Shown: positions 1-9,012 of the stretch, piece after piece
Position numbering within the stretch: position 1 is the first letter of the stretch
Layout: every line of letters begins with the position of its first letter
Source: Geminicoccus harenae
GTDB lineage: Bacteria > Pseudomonadota > Alphaproteobacteria > Geminicoccales > Geminicoccaceae
Direction: 5' to 3'
DNA length: 64,000 bases
Assembly: GCF_019800005.1 (NCBI RefSeq)
Contig: NZ_JABGCL010000019.1
Location: 47,117-111,116, forward strand
Notes under the pieces: model-generated
What the model was told of the DNA's origin: nothing
Seen by the model: only the letters and a program-made list of their open reading frames with translations
The model's database searches: none
Translations under genes and position numbers: made by a program

Positions 1-1
1 C

Positions 2-1051
2 TTCCGCCTCTCCGCCTGGCAGGACCGGCTGCTCGCCTTCTACGAAACGAACCCGGACTTCATCCTGCCGCCGTCCCGGCGCAACGAGGTGGTCAGCTTC
101 GTGAAGTCGAACCTGCGCGACCTGTCGGTCTCGCGCACGACCTTCAAGTGGGGCGTGCCGGTCCCGAACGACCCCGACCATGTGATGTATGTCTGGCTGG
201 ACGCGCTCACCAACTACCTGACCGCGTTGGGCTACCCCGATGACACCGAGGCTTGGCGGACCTTCTGGCCGGCCGATGTCCACGTGGTCGGCAAGGACAT
301 CCTGCGCTTCCACGCGATCTACTGGCCGGCCTTCCTGATGGCGGCCGACCTGCCGCCGCCCAAGCGCGTGTTCGCCCATGGCTGGTGGACCAACGAGGGG
401 CAGAAGATCTCGAAGTCGGTGGGCAACGTGATCGATCCGCTCCAGCTGATCGAGACGTTCGGCCTGGACCAGACCCGCTACTTCCTGCTGCGCGAGGTGC
501 CGTTCGGCGCCGATGGCGACTTCAGCCGCGCCGCGATGATCCGGCGGATGAATGCCGACTTGGCCAACGACTATGGCAATCTCGGCCTGCGCGTCCTGTC
601 CTTCATCCAGAAGAACGCCGGTGCCGCGGTGCCGGCCAAGGGCGAGCTGATCGCGGCCGACCATGAGCTCCTGGACGCCGCCGCCGGGCTGGTGGCGAAG
701 GTGCGCGCGGACATGGACGTGCAGGCGCCGCACAAGGCGCTGGAGGCGATCTTCACGGTGATCGCGGACGCCAACCGCTGGATCGACACCCACGCACCCT
801 GGACCCTGCGCAAGACCGATCCTGCGCGGATGAACACGGTGCTCTGGGTGCTGGTCGAGACCATCCGCCGGATCGCGATCCTCACCCAGGCCTTCATGCC
901 GACGGCCTCGGCCAAGGTGCTGGACCAGCTCGCGGTGCCGGCGAAGCGGCGGTTGCTGGCGCACGTCACCGACCCGGACGCGGCCCTCGTCCCGGGCACG
1001 CCGTTGCCGAAGCCGGAGGGCGTGTTCCCGAAATGGCAGGAGCCGGCATGA
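2..1051 (+). CDS. metG: Methionine--tRNA ligase, C-terminal part (5' end outside window)
   Basis: Cytosolic class I aminoacyl-tRNA synthetase that charges tRNA-Met. The reading frame is open from base 2, so the gene enters from the left; an internal GTG at 89 is not the true start. The visible part begins inside the catalytic domain. It has the YVWLDAL stretch typical of MetG, the KISKS signature (GQKISKSVGNV, about bases 399-431) and the helical anticodon-binding domain with NRWIDTHAPW. The protein ends shortly after this domain, so the C-terminal tRNA-binding (EMAP-like) domain of some MetG proteins is absent. The stop overlaps the next ATG (ATGA), giving the common alphaproteobacterial order metG-tatD-metallohydrolase. 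Identification is secure. Confidence 0.96.
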   Translation, partial: FRLSAWQDRLLAFYETNPDFILPPSRRNEVVSFVKSNLRDLSVSRTTFKWGVPVPNDPDHVMYVWLDALTNYLTALGYPDDTEAWRTFWPADVHVVGKDILRFHAIYWPAFLMAADLPPPKRVFAHGWWTNEGQKISKSVGNVIDPLQLIETFGLDQTRYFLLREVPFGADGDFSRAAMIRRMNADLANDYGNLGLRVLSFIQKNAGAAVPAKGELIAADHELLDAAAGLVAKVRADMDVQAPHKALEAIFTVIADANRWIDTHAPWTLRKTDPARMNTVLWVLVETIRRIAILTQAFMPTASAKVLDQLAVPAKRRLLAHVTDPDAALVPGTPLPKPEGVFPKWQEPA

Positions 1052-1833
1052 CCATCGTCGATACCCACTGCCACCTGGACTATTCGGGCCTGGCCGAGGA
1101 CCTGCCGGGTGTCCTGGCGCGCGCCGCAACGGCCGGCGTGGATCGGGTGATCACGATCGGCACGAAGCTTTCCGCCTTCGAGAAGGTCCGCGGGATCGCG
1201 CATGGCCATCCGAACGTGTTCTGCACGATCGGAGTCCATCCGCACGAGGCGGGCAAGGAGGGCTTTCCCGACCCTGCCGTGTTCATCGAGGCGGCGAAGG
1301 ACCCGCGCGTGGTCGGGATCGGCGAGAGCGGGCTCGACTATTTCTACGACAACGCCCCGCGCGATGCCCAGCGCCGCTCCTTCCTCCTGCACATCCACAT
1401 CGCCCAGGCGACCGGCCTGCCGCTCGTGGTGCACACGCGCGATGCCGACGACGACACGATGGACCTGCTGGAGGAGGCGATGCGCCGCCAGCCCTTCACC
1501 GGCGTGATCCATTGCTACTCGTCGTCGCGTCGCCTGGCCGAGCGGGCGGTGACCATGGGGCTGCATCTGGGGATTGGCGGGATCCTGACCTTTCCCAGGA
1601 GCGACCTGATCCGCGACACGGTTCGCCAGATGCCGCTGGACGCGCTGGTACTGGAGACCGACGCACCCTATCTCGCCCCGGTGCCCAAGCGCGGCAGGTC
1701 GAACGAGCCGGCCTATGTCGCCCATGTGGCGGCCAAGCTCGCCGAGGTGCTGGGCCTGACCATGGCCGAGGTCGAGCGGGTGACCACCGCCAATGCCGAG
1801 CGCCTGTTCCCGCGGATCAAGCCCGCCGCATGA
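1048..1833 (+). CDS. TatD family metal-dependent hydrolase (DNase)
   Basis: 261-residue TIM-barrel amidohydrolase of the TatD family, cytosolic, with expected metal-dependent 3'-5' exonuclease activity on DNA or RNA. The N-terminal metal motif is DTHCHLDY. GVHPHEA, GESGLDYFYD, VVHTRDADDD and the C-terminal ETDAPYLAPVP follow in family order. I chose ATG 1048 because it overlaps the metG stop and places DTHCHLD about five residues from the start; an upstream in-frame ATG at 1033 lies inside metG. The stop overlaps the next ATG, so metG, this gene and the following two are probably translationally coupled. Which TatD paralogue this is cannot be fixed. Confidence 0.93.
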   Translation: MTIVDTHCHLDYSGLAEDLPGVLARAATAGVDRVITIGTKLSAFEKVRGIAHGHPNVFCTIGVHPHEAGKEGFPDPAVFIEAAKDPRVVGIGESGLDYFYDNAPRDAQRRSFLLHIHIAQATGLPLVVHTRDADDDTMDLLEEAMRRQPFTGVIHCYSSSRRLAERAVTMGLHLGIGGILTFPRSDLIRDTVRQMPLDALVLETDAPYLAPVPKRGRSNEPAYVAHVAAKLAEVLGLTMAEVERVTTANAERLFPRIKPAA

Positions 1834-2606
1834 GGATCACCGTGCTCGGCTGCGGCACCTCGTCGGGCGTGCCGCAGATCGGCTGCCACTGCCCGGTCTG
1901 CCGCTCCACCGACCCGCGGAACAAGCGGCTGCGCGCCTCGATCCTGGTGGAGGACCGGGGCAGCCTGATCCTGTTCGACTGCGGGCCGGACATGCGCATG
2001 CAGCTGCTCGGTGCCGACGTGGTACGGCTGGACGCCCTGGTCTTCACCCACGCCCATGCCGACCACATCCACGGCATCGACGACATCCGTGGCGTCAACA
2101 ACGCCATGGACGCGCAGCTGCCGGCCTATGGCGCGCCCGAGGTCCTGGACCAGATCCGCAGCCGGTTCGACTATGCCTTCCATCCCGACCGCCACCCGAA
2201 TGGCGGATTCTGGCGGCCCTCGCTGGAGCCCAGGGCGTTCGACGGGCCGTTCCGGATCGGGGCCACCACGCTGGTGCCGTTCCGCCAACGCCACGGCAAT
2301 GGCGCAAGCTGGGGCTTTAGGATCGGCAACTTCGCCTATTCCACCGACGTGGACTGGCTGGACGAGGACGCCTTCGCCGCGCTTGCCGGGGTGCGCTACT
2401 GGATCGTCGACTGCCTGCGCGAGCGTCCGCACCCGACTCATGCCCATCTGGAACGGACCATGGGCTGGATCGACCGGCTCCGCCCGGAGCGGGCCTGGTT
2501 CACCCACATGAACCACGAGGTCGACTTCGCCACCTGGTGCGCGCGGCTGCCAGCCCATGTCCGGCCGGCCTTCGACGGCCAGGTGATCGAGCTGGAGGAG
2601 CCATGA
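1830..2606 (+). CDS. MBL-fold metallohydrolase, PhnP-like phosphodiesterase
   Basis: 258-residue metallo-beta-lactamase-fold protein. The metal motif THAHADHIHG is clear, with further ligands expected in FRQRHGN, YSTDVDW and FTHMNHEVD. The N-terminal GCGTSSGVPQIGC and a CHCPVC cysteine cluster are typical of the PhnP/YcbX branch that hydrolyses cyclic phosphodiesters. No phn genes are nearby, so a role in phosphonate use is not supported. This gene usually sits after metG-tatD in alphaproteobacteria, which suggests a general nucleotide or phosphodiester job. The ATG overlaps the tatD stop by four bases, and its own stop overlaps the next ATG. Confidence 0.88.
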   Translation: MRITVLGCGTSSGVPQIGCHCPVCRSTDPRNKRLRASILVEDRGSLILFDCGPDMRMQLLGADVVRLDALVFTHAHADHIHGIDDIRGVNNAMDAQLPAYGAPEVLDQIRSRFDYAFHPDRHPNGGFWRPSLEPRAFDGPFRIGATTLVPFRQRHGNGASWGFRIGNFAYSTDVDWLDEDAFAALAGVRYWIVDCLRERPHPTHAHLERTMGWIDRLRPERAWFTHMNHEVDFATWCARLPAHVRPAFDGQVIELEEP

Positions 2607-3208
2607 CCGAGCTGGAGCTGGAGCCCGGCTTCTATTTCCTGCCCAAGGGCATGCTGCCCTCGGTGGTGGTGTGCCTGGAGATGACCGAGCGGCCGGCACC
2701 GCGCGAGGTCCCGGCACCCGAGGGCGTGAACCTGCGCCATGTCGAGCGGCCGGAGCTCGACTGGTACCGGGCGCTGTTCGGCAAGGTCGGCGAGCCCTGG
2801 CTCTGGTATGGCCGGCGGCTCCTTTCCGACGAGCAACTGGCCGCGGTCATCCACGATCCGCTGGTGGAAGTGCGGGCGGTCGAGCTGGATGGCAGCCCGG
2901 AAGGGCTGCTGGAGCTCGACTTCCGCAAGCCCGGCGAGGTGGAGCTGGTCTATTTCGGCCTGACGGATGCGCTGATCGGCAGCCGTGCCGGCCGCTGGCT
3001 GATGGAGCAGGCGATCACGCTGGCGTTCCGCCAGCCGATCCGCCGCTTCTGGGTCCATACCTGCAACTACGACCACCGCTCGGCGCTCGACTTCTACCGG
3101 CGCTCCGGCTTCGTGCCCTACCGCTTCGCCCTCGACCTGGACCCCGACCCGCGCCTGACCGGCCACCTGCCGATGGACGCGGCCCCCCAGGCACCGGTCA
3201 TTCCGTGA
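2603..3208 (+). CDS. GNAT family N-acetyltransferase
   Basis: 201-residue cytosolic protein with a GNAT fold at about residues 60-180. An acetyl-CoA-binding-like stretch (GSRAGRWLMEQAI) is followed by WVHTCNYDHRSALDFYRRSGF, the usual C-terminal GNAT signature. The acceptor substrate is unknown. It is the last gene of the metG-tatD-metallohydrolase run, joined by an ATGA overlap. Its 3' end overlaps the convergent sseA by 11 bp, so no separate terminator fits between them. Confidence 0.85.
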   Translation: MTELELEPGFYFLPKGMLPSVVVCLEMTERPAPREVPAPEGVNLRHVERPELDWYRALFGKVGEPWLWYGRRLLSDEQLAAVIHDPLVEVRAVELDGSPEGLLELDFRKPGEVELVYFGLTDALIGSRAGRWLMEQAITLAFRQPIRRFWVHTCNYDHRSALDFYRRSGFVPYRFALDLDPDPRLTGHLPMDAAPQAPVIP

Positions 3209-4043
3209 CGATCGGGGTGTCCTTACGGCCGCCCCATTCCGTCCAGGACCCGTCATAGACGGCGAGATCCTCTTTGCCGAGCTGGTAGGCCGCCAGCGCC
3301 AGCACGGCCGCCGACACGCCCGAGCCGCAGCTCGCGGCGACCGGCAGGCGCAGGTCGATCCCGGCACCCTCCAGCGCCATCTGCAGCCGGTCGTTCGGCA
3401 GGAGGCGGCCGTCCGTGTCGATCAGCTCCCCGTAGGGCAGGTTCACGGCACCGGGCATGTGGCCGGAACGCAGGCCAGCGCGCGGCTCGGGCTCCGCTCC
3501 GCGGAACCGGCCGGGCGAGCGGACATCGACGACCTGGGTGCTGCCGTCCTCCAGCACGGCCCGCACGCGGTCCAGGTCCAGCACCAGCTCCGGCCGGAAG
3601 CGCGCCACGAATCGTCTGGCCGGCAGACGGACCTCGCCGGATTCCAGCTTCTGGCCCGCCGCCTGCCAGGCCGCGAGGCCGCCATCCAGCACCATCACGT
3701 CCTGGTGGCCCATCGCCCGGAACATCCACCAGGCCCGGGCCGATGCCAGGAACCGGTTGGCGTCGTACACCACCACCCGATCGGCATTGTCAATGCCGAG
3801 CTCGCCCACCTGCCGACCGAACTGCTCAGGCGGGGGCAGCATGTGCGGCAGGTCGCTGGCAGGATCGGCGATGACCTCGACATCGAAGAAGGCCGCACCC
3901 GGCAGGTGCCGCTCGCGATATTCGGCATGCGCGTCGCGGTTCTGGTTCGGCAGGTAGAACGAGGCGTCCAGGATGCGGACGTCCGGGTCGTTCTGGTGCC
4001 GGACCAGCCAGTCGACCGATACGAGTGCCGGCAGGGCGCTCAT
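3198..4043 (-). CDS. sseA: 3-mercaptopyruvate sulfurtransferase (two-domain rhodanese)
   Basis: 281-residue tandem rhodanese protein that transfers sulfur from 3-mercaptopyruvate to thiol acceptors or cyanide. The N-terminal inactive rhodanese domain (with DARFLASARAWW-like context) precedes the active C-terminal one. The active-site loop is CGSGVSA, the mercaptopyruvate sulfurtransferase type rather than the CRKGVTA of thiosulfate sulfurtransferases, so the specificity call is reasonably firm. The start ATG overlaps the cysK stop, so the two are co-translated. This links cysteine synthesis with cysteine-derived sulfur handling. Confidence 0.9.
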   Translation of the reverse strand: MSALPALVSVDWLVRHQNDPDVRILDASFYLPNQNRDAHAEYRERHLPGAAFFDVEVIADPASDLPHMLPPPEQFGRQVGELGIDNADRVVVYDANRFLASARAWWMFRAMGHQDVMVLDGGLAAWQAAGQKLESGEVRLPARRFVARFRPELVLDLDRVRAVLEDGSTQVVDVRSPGRFRGAEPEPRAGLRSGHMPGAVNLPYGELIDTDGRLLPNDRLQMALEGAGIDLRLPVAASCGSGVSAAVLALAAYQLGKEDLAVYDGSWTEWGGRKDTPIVTE

Positions 4044-5059
4044 GGCTCCACTCCTTCGGGTATCCATGGCGGCAAGGGCAGGTTCTTCGCACGCAGGAAG
4101 GCGGGGTTGTAGAGCTTGGACTGGTAGCGGGCACCGCCGTCGCACAGCACGGTCACCACGGTGTGGCCAGGACCCAATGCCTCGGCCACCCGGATCGCGG
4201 CGGTGACGTTGATCGCCGAGGAGCCGCCCAGGACCAGCCCTTCCTCCTGACCCAGCGCGAACAGGACCGGCAGGGCCTCCTCGTCGGTGATCTGCAGGGC
4301 ATCGTCGATCGGGGCACCCTCCAGGTTCCGGGTCACCCGGCCCTGGCCGATCCCCTCCGTGATCGAGCTGCCGCTGCTCTTGAGCTCGCCGGTCTTGATC
4401 CAGGAATACAGCGCCGCACCCATGGGGTCGGCCAGCACGATCCGGACGTCCGGCTTCTGCTCCTTCAGATAGTCCGCGACCCCGGCGAGCGTGCCGCCCG
4501 TGCCGACCGCGCAGGTGAAGGCGTCGATCCGGCCGCCGGTCTGCTGCCAGATCTCCGGGCCGGTCGTGCGGTAGTGCCCCTGCCGGTTCGCGACATTGTC
4601 GAACTGGTTGGCCCAGAGTGCGCCCTCCGGGTGTGAAGCCGCCAGCTCCTCGGCCAAGCGGCCGGACAGCTTCACATAATTGTTCGGGTCCTTGTAGGGC
4701 ACCGCCGGCACCGGGCGCAGGTCGGCACCGGCCAGCCGCAGCGCGTCCATCTTCTCCTGGCTCTGCGTTTCCGGGATCACGATCACGGTCCGGTAGCCGC
4801 GCGCCGACGCGACATGGGCGAGACCAATCCCGGTATTGCCCGCGGTACCCTCGACGATGATCCCACCCGGGCGGATCTGGCCCCTGGCTTCCGCATCCTC
4901 GATGATCGCCAGGGCCGCGCGGTCCTTGATCGAGCCGCCCGGGTTCATGAACTCGCACTTGCCCAGGATCTCGCAGCCGGTGCGCTCCGAGGGGCCCCGC
5001 AGCCGGACCAGTGGCGTGTTGCCGATCAGGTCGGTGAAGCCGGAGCGGATGGGGGTCAT
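4040..5059 (-). CDS. cysK: Cysteine synthase A (O-acetylserine sulfhydrylase)
   Basis: 339-residue PLP enzyme that makes L-cysteine from O-acetylserine and sulfide. It has DLIGNTPLVRL, the PLP lysine in NPGGSIKDRAA, the phosphate loop GTAGNTGIG and CAVGTGGT. It is about 25 residues longer than E. coli CysK at the C-terminus (ending near PLPPWIPEG), as in many alphaproteobacterial CysK proteins. I chose ATG 5059, twelve codons after the first in-frame ATG (5095), because the conserved domain begins directly after it. It is translationally coupled to sseA. Confidence 0.92.
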   Translation of the reverse strand: MTPIRSGFTDLIGNTPLVRLRGPSERTGCEILGKCEFMNPGGSIKDRAALAIIEDAEARGQIRPGGIIVEGTAGNTGIGLAHVASARGYRTVIVIPETQSQEKMDALRLAGADLRPVPAVPYKDPNNYVKLSGRLAEELAASHPEGALWANQFDNVANRQGHYRTTGPEIWQQTGGRIDAFTCAVGTGGTLAGVADYLKEQKPDVRIVLADPMGAALYSWIKTGELKSSGSSITEGIGQGRVTRNLEGAPIDDALQITDEEALPVLFALGQEEGLVLGGSSAINVTAAIRVAEALGPGHTVVTVLCDGGARYQSKLYNPAFLRAKNLPLPPWIPEGVEP

Positions 5060-5148
5060 CGATGGCAGCCCGGATGCGATGAGCGGATACGGCAAAGCCT
5101 AGGATGGCGATGCCGGGCGGGCAAGGCGGGCAGCCGGTCCCCCTCGGA

Positions 5149-5682
5149 TCAGCTCATGTCGCCTGGCGCGAAGAAGCTGTGGCCGCCCACTTCCAGCGTC
5201 TCGCGCACGTCCGGCCCCAGCCAGCCCGGACGCTCGCGCCACGACTCCCAGAACCAGAGCGCGCCGGCCGTCGGGTCGCGGCTCTGCTGGAACAGGATCT
5301 CGCCCGCCAGCTCTTCCGCCTGCCGCCATGCCTCGGGCTCGGCGGCTGGCTTGCTCAGGTCGCCGCAGGCCCAGCCGAACTGGCACTTGCCCGACCGGGT
5401 CGGCTCGACCACGACCTCGCGGATTCCGTCGGGAAACTCGGCATTGCGCGCCCGGTTCAGGACCACCCAGCCGACCGCACGCATCGCGTCCGCGCTCTGG
5501 CCGCGCGCCTCGTGGTACATGGTGAGGGCCAGGTAGTGCTCGGCCTTGAGTGCCGGCGGCGGCGGCACGGCGGCTTGCCGGGCAGGGGTGTCCGGGGGTA
5601 TCCGCCACGCAGCCGCCCCGATGGCGGCCGCGCTTGCCAGCATGGCTGCAGCCACCAGGGCAGCACCCGCTCTCAGCCTCAT
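5149..5682 (-). CDS. Cell wall hydrolase, SleB family
   Basis: 177-residue exported peptidoglycan hydrolase of the SleB type. The N-terminus (MRLRAGAALVAAAMLAS) is a signal peptide or membrane anchor. The catalytic region opens with LTMYHEARGQ, whose Glu is the conserved catalytic residue, and continues with VVLNRA, CQFGWACG and GALWFWE as in SleB-type lytic enzymes. The start at 5682 has a GGGAGG ribosome site; longer in-frame extensions upstream lack one and would bury the signal peptide. In alphaproteobacteria such proteins act in vegetative wall remodelling rather than spore germination. Confidence 0.88.
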   Translation of the reverse strand: MRLRAGAALVAAAMLASAAAIGAAAWRIPPDTPARQAAVPPPPALKAEHYLALTMYHEARGQSADAMRAVGWVVLNRARNAEFPDGIREVVVEPTRSGKCQFGWACGDLSKPAAEPEAWRQAEELAGEILFQQSRDPTAGALWFWESWRERPGWLGPDVRETLEVGGHSFFAPGDMS

Positions 5683-5809
5683 CCGCTCCCTCCCGTCCTT
5701 CAATCCTACCGGAGTACCGTCGGGAACTCGGGGTCGACCCCGCGGTTCCGGAGCCGCGTGTTCCGGCGTCTGGCTGAGGCGGCAGCACATCACCACAGGA
5801 GTTTCAGGC

Positions 5810-6190
5810 ATGGCCGGTCGGATGCGCGACCTCACCAATCTCACGGCGCTGCTGACCGCATCCGGGACGACGATCATGGCCAGGCTCGGCCGGATGGCCG
5901 CCGATCCGCATGGCATCGCAAAAGACCCGGAGACCATGCTGATGGTCACGGAGAAGCTGGCCGCCGTCACCGAGGCGGCGGGCAAGGCGATGCTCGCAAC
6001 CCCGGCGCTCGCCATGGCCTGGCAGCGCTGGTGGTGGCAGCGCGCGCTCAGCTTCGACCTCGGTGCCGCACAGCGCGCCGATCACGAGCTCACGCACGAG
6101 ATCCAGCGGGTCATGGCCCGTACCGCACAGGCGATGCAGACACCGTTCCGGCGCCGGGCCCGGGCCAATGCCCGCCGGCTCAGCGCCTGA
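5810..6190 (+). CDS. Hypothetical protein, possibly phasin-like
   Basis: 126-residue protein with no motif I can name with certainty. It is helical, Met/Ala-rich and basic at the C-terminus (RRRARANARRLSA), with a Trp cluster (AWQRWWWQR) near residue 70. The layout loosely recalls phasins, which coat polyhydroxyalkanoate granules, but that is only an impression. AGGAG sits just before ATG 5810. Its 3' end overlaps the convergent apnL-like gene by 11 bp. Confidence 0.6.
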   Translation: MAGRMRDLTNLTALLTASGTTIMARLGRMAADPHGIAKDPETMLMVTEKLAAVTEAAGKAMLATPALAMAWQRWWWQRALSFDLGAAQRADHELTHEIQRVMARTAQAMQTPFRRRARANARRLSA

Positions 6191-8192
6191 CCAGGATCCT
6201 GGCCACGGCATACGCATCCAGGCGGAGATCGCCCGCCGTGAGCGGCATGGCACTCCCGGCCAGGAAGTCCGCGTCCTGGCAGGCCCGCTCGAAGGCGGCC
6301 GCATCCAGGACCGCCAGCTCGGCCGGGCCCGAATCCAGTCCGTCCAGCCGGACCTGAACCGGCTCGCCGGTCAGGTTGCACAGCCACACCACCAGGCCGT
6401 GGGCGCTCTCCGCCGCCAGGACCTGGAGGGTTGAAGGCACCGCAGAATGGGCCTGCCGGAGGCTGGCTCCGGCCAAGGCGGCATGGCCGGTCAGCACGTG
6501 CCAGGCAGGCGTGACCGATCCCGGGTTCTCGTCGAACCAGCGCTGCGGGTGCGGCTGGCGCGTGGTGACGATCCCGGACGGGCCTACCGCCGCGGCCAGG
6601 CACAGCGTGTCCAGGCCGCCCTGCGCGGCATGGGCCAGCAGGCCTGCATACCAGGCTGCCCCCAACAGCGCCCGATCGCGCGGGTCGACCCTGGCCATGG
6701 CGGTGCGACCCTGCTCCGGGTTCTCCGCCGGCATCGCGCCGTAGGGGTTGTGCCGCATCGAGATGGCGGTCGGGTAGAGCAGGTAGGGCGTCGACTCGCC
6801 CAGGATCGCGCGCGCGGAGCGCAGCAGCGAGGGCAGGGCCTCCAGCCCCTCGGTCACCGACAGGTCGTCGCCGGCATGCACGGTCGGGAAGATCGCGTGG
6901 CCCAGGAAGTCGAACAGGCCCTGCGGCGGCCGCTTGCGGTTGAGCTCGGTGAAGCTGCCGAAGAAGCCGCCGCCGATCTCGCAGCCGGGAAAGGCCGCCC
7001 GGGCACCGGCCAGGATCGCCTCGAAGGACGGCGCCGCCGGCCAGATCCCGCCGGGCGTGGTCGACTTCAGGTCGCAGGCGGGCGAGAGCGCGATCCGGCG
7101 GAAGTCCACGCCCGAGCGGCGCACCGCCGTCGCCAGCAGGTCCAGGTCGCGCGCCAGCGTGGTCGGGTCGTCGATCGGCCGGCCGAGCGCGTCCCGGCAG
7201 GGCAGGACCGCCTCCAGCAGCCGCTCCTCCGGCCGGCCCAGCGCGCCGAACGCTTCGAGCTGATGGACCACGGTGTCCAGCGAATCGACGGTGACGCCTT
7301 CCAGGAGCGAGCAGGCATGGACCGGGAAGGCGGTGCGCCCAAGCAGTTCCGCATGGTCCAGCGCCAGGGGGGCCAGATGCGCTGGCACTACCAGCGCCAG
7401 CTTCGGCATCCGGCCGATCACTTCCGGCTCGACCTGGACCTGGATCGCCTCGTCCGCGGCCGCAGCCGCCACGGCCGGCAGCGTGCCCTCCACCGTGAGC
7501 GTCACCTGCAGGTCGAGCTGCTCGCCCTTGGCCAGCGTATAGGGCCAAGGCAGGGCCAGCGGGCGGATATAGGTCTTGTAGGAGGCGTCCAGCCAGTTGC
7601 GCTGGTCCTCCATCTCGTAGGCGTCACCCTCCATCCGGCAGGTGACGCGCACGCCCGGGTAGACCTCGTGGCTGAGCGCGCGGATGTCCTTGAACGGCTG
7701 GATCGGGTCGATCAGCTCGGGAAAGCGGCTGTCCTCGACGCTGCCATCCACATGCTCCACCCGTACTGGCGCGCCAGTGATGCCCTCCACCCCGTGCAGC
7801 ACCACGAAGCCCGCCCGGTTGGTGACGAAGTCGGTCAGCGCCTCGCCCAGCACCCGGAAGCGCAGCGAGCCGTCGGCCCCGCCGGCGATCTCCGCCTCGT
7901 AGGCGAAGGACTGCGCCCCATCGGAGCAGGTGGCGCGGTAGGTAACCCGGAAGCCGTCCGCGTCCTCCTGGACGTCGAGGTCGGTGATCTCCGGGCCATA
8001 GGTGCCCCAGTTGCGGTCACGCACGATCATGGAGATGGCGCGGATCGCCTCGCGGCCGCCCAGCCGGACATGGCGCAGACTCCCGGCATCCAGCGTGCAG
8101 GCGAGCGGCCCCGCCCGCAGCGTCCGGATCGCGGCGACCGGTTCCTCGGTGCCGAACAGGGCGACTGCCCGGCTGACCGTGCTGCTCGTCAT
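6180..8192 (-). CDS. apnL: D-apionate lactonase-like protein
   Basis: 670-residue cytosolic protein with no signal peptide. The N-terminal region (RAGPL, GGREAIRAI, RDRNWGTYGPE) resembles the N-domain of the D-apionate lactonase family (ApnL), which opens D-apionolactone to D-apionate in apiose catabolism. A middle barrel-like domain (about residues 260-540) and a C-terminal beta domain follow. I chose ATG 8192, which has a GGGAGAGA ribosome site, over the in-frame start at 8222 that lies inside the upstream gene. It is the last gene of the GntR-headed operon, 13 bp after an ABC permease. The family call rests on recalled similarity; the true substrate could be another sugar lactone. It overlaps the convergent small gene by 11 bp. 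Confidence 0.7.
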   Translation of the reverse strand: MTSSTVSRAVALFGTEEPVAAIRTLRAGPLACTLDAGSLRHVRLGGREAIRAISMIVRDRNWGTYGPEITDLDVQEDADGFRVTYRATCSDGAQSFAYEAEIAGGADGSLRFRVLGEALTDFVTNRAGFVVLHGVEGITGAPVRVEHVDGSVEDSRFPELIDPIQPFKDIRALSHEVYPGVRVTCRMEGDAYEMEDQRNWLDASYKTYIRPLALPWPYTLAKGEQLDLQVTLTVEGTLPAVAAAAADEAIQVQVEPEVIGRMPKLALVVPAHLAPLALDHAELLGRTAFPVHACSLLEGVTVDSLDTVVHQLEAFGALGRPEERLLEAVLPCRDALGRPIDDPTTLARDLDLLATAVRRSGVDFRRIALSPACDLKSTTPGGIWPAAPSFEAILAGARAAFPGCEIGGGFFGSFTELNRKRPPQGLFDFLGHAIFPTVHAGDDLSVTEGLEALPSLLRSARAILGESTPYLLYPTAISMRHNPYGAMPAENPEQGRTAMARVDPRDRALLGAAWYAGLLAHAAQGGLDTLCLAAAVGPSGIVTTRQPHPQRWFDENPGSVTPAWHVLTGHAALAGASLRQAHSAVPSTLQVLAAESAHGLVVWLCNLTGEPVQVRLDGLDSGPAELAVLDAAAFERACQDADFLAGSAMPLTAGDLRLDAYAVARILVRR

Positions 8193-8205
8193 GCGTCTCT
8201 CTCCC

Positions 8206-9012
8206 TCAACCCTTGACGGCACCCAGCGAGATCCCGCGGACCAGGTAGCGCTGCAGGAACGCCACCGCGAGGAAGATAGGCACGGTGCCCAGCACGCTCA
8301 TCGCCGAGATCTTCGCCCAGAAGTTCGACTGGCCGCCGAAATAATGGGTGAGCTGCACCGGGAAGGTCGTGACCGCGCTGCGGGTCAGGACCAGCGCGAA
8401 CAGGAACTCGTTCCAGGCGAACACGAAGGTGAACACCGCGGTGGCGAACAGGCCGGTGCGGGCCAGCGGCAGCACGATCTTGGTGAATACCTGCAGCCGC
8501 GTGCAGCCGTCGACCAGCGCCGACTCCTCGATCTCGCGCGGGATCTCCTGCAGGTAGCCGCGCATCATCCAGACCACGTAAGGCAGGTTGAACGCGGTGT
8601 AGAGGATGATCAGCCCGAGATAAGTGTCGACTAAGCCCAGCTTGACGTAGAGCAGGAAGATCGGGAACACGACCACGATCGGCGGCACCATGCGCTGCGA
8701 CAGCACCCAGATCGAGAAATGGTCGCCGCCCGTCCGGAACCGCGCGATCGCATAGGCACACATCGTGCCGATCAGCATGGCCGCCGCGGTCGAGACCGAC
8801 GCCACCACCAGGCTGTTCCAGATCGTCACCACGTCGCCGTCGCGGAACAGGACGGTGTAGTTCGACCACTGGAAGCTCGATGGCCACCAGACCGGCGGGT
8901 AGCTGAAGATCTCGTCCGGCGTCTTGAAGGAGATCGTGAACAGCCAGTAGATCGGGAACAGGAACAGGACTGTCACCAGCAGGGCGACGGTGAAGCGGAT
9001 GGCCGTCCTCAT
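8206..9012 (-). CDS. Carbohydrate ABC transporter permease (MalG-like)
   Basis: 268-residue inner-membrane permease of the CUT1 family with about six hydrophobic segments. The cytoplasmic EAA loop is visible as ESALVDGCTRLQVF...LPLAR. The start overlaps the stop of the partner permease (ATGA). Together with the partner and the binding protein at 11164-12618 it forms a sugar or sugar-acid importer. No ATP-binding subunit is encoded anywhere in this operon or in the window. Confidence 0.92.
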   Translation of the reverse strand: MRTAIRFTVALLVTVLFLFPIYWLFTISFKTPDEIFSYPPVWWPSSFQWSNYTVLFRDGDVVTIWNSLVVASVSTAAAMLIGTMCAYAIARFRTGGDHFSIWVLSQRMVPPIVVVFPIFLLYVKLGLVDTYLGLIILYTAFNLPYVVWMMRGYLQEIPREIEESALVDGCTRLQVFTKIVLPLARTGLFATAVFTFVFAWNEFLFALVLTRSAVTTFPVQLTHYFGGQSNFWAKISAMSVLGTVPIFLAVAFLQRYLVRGISLGAVKG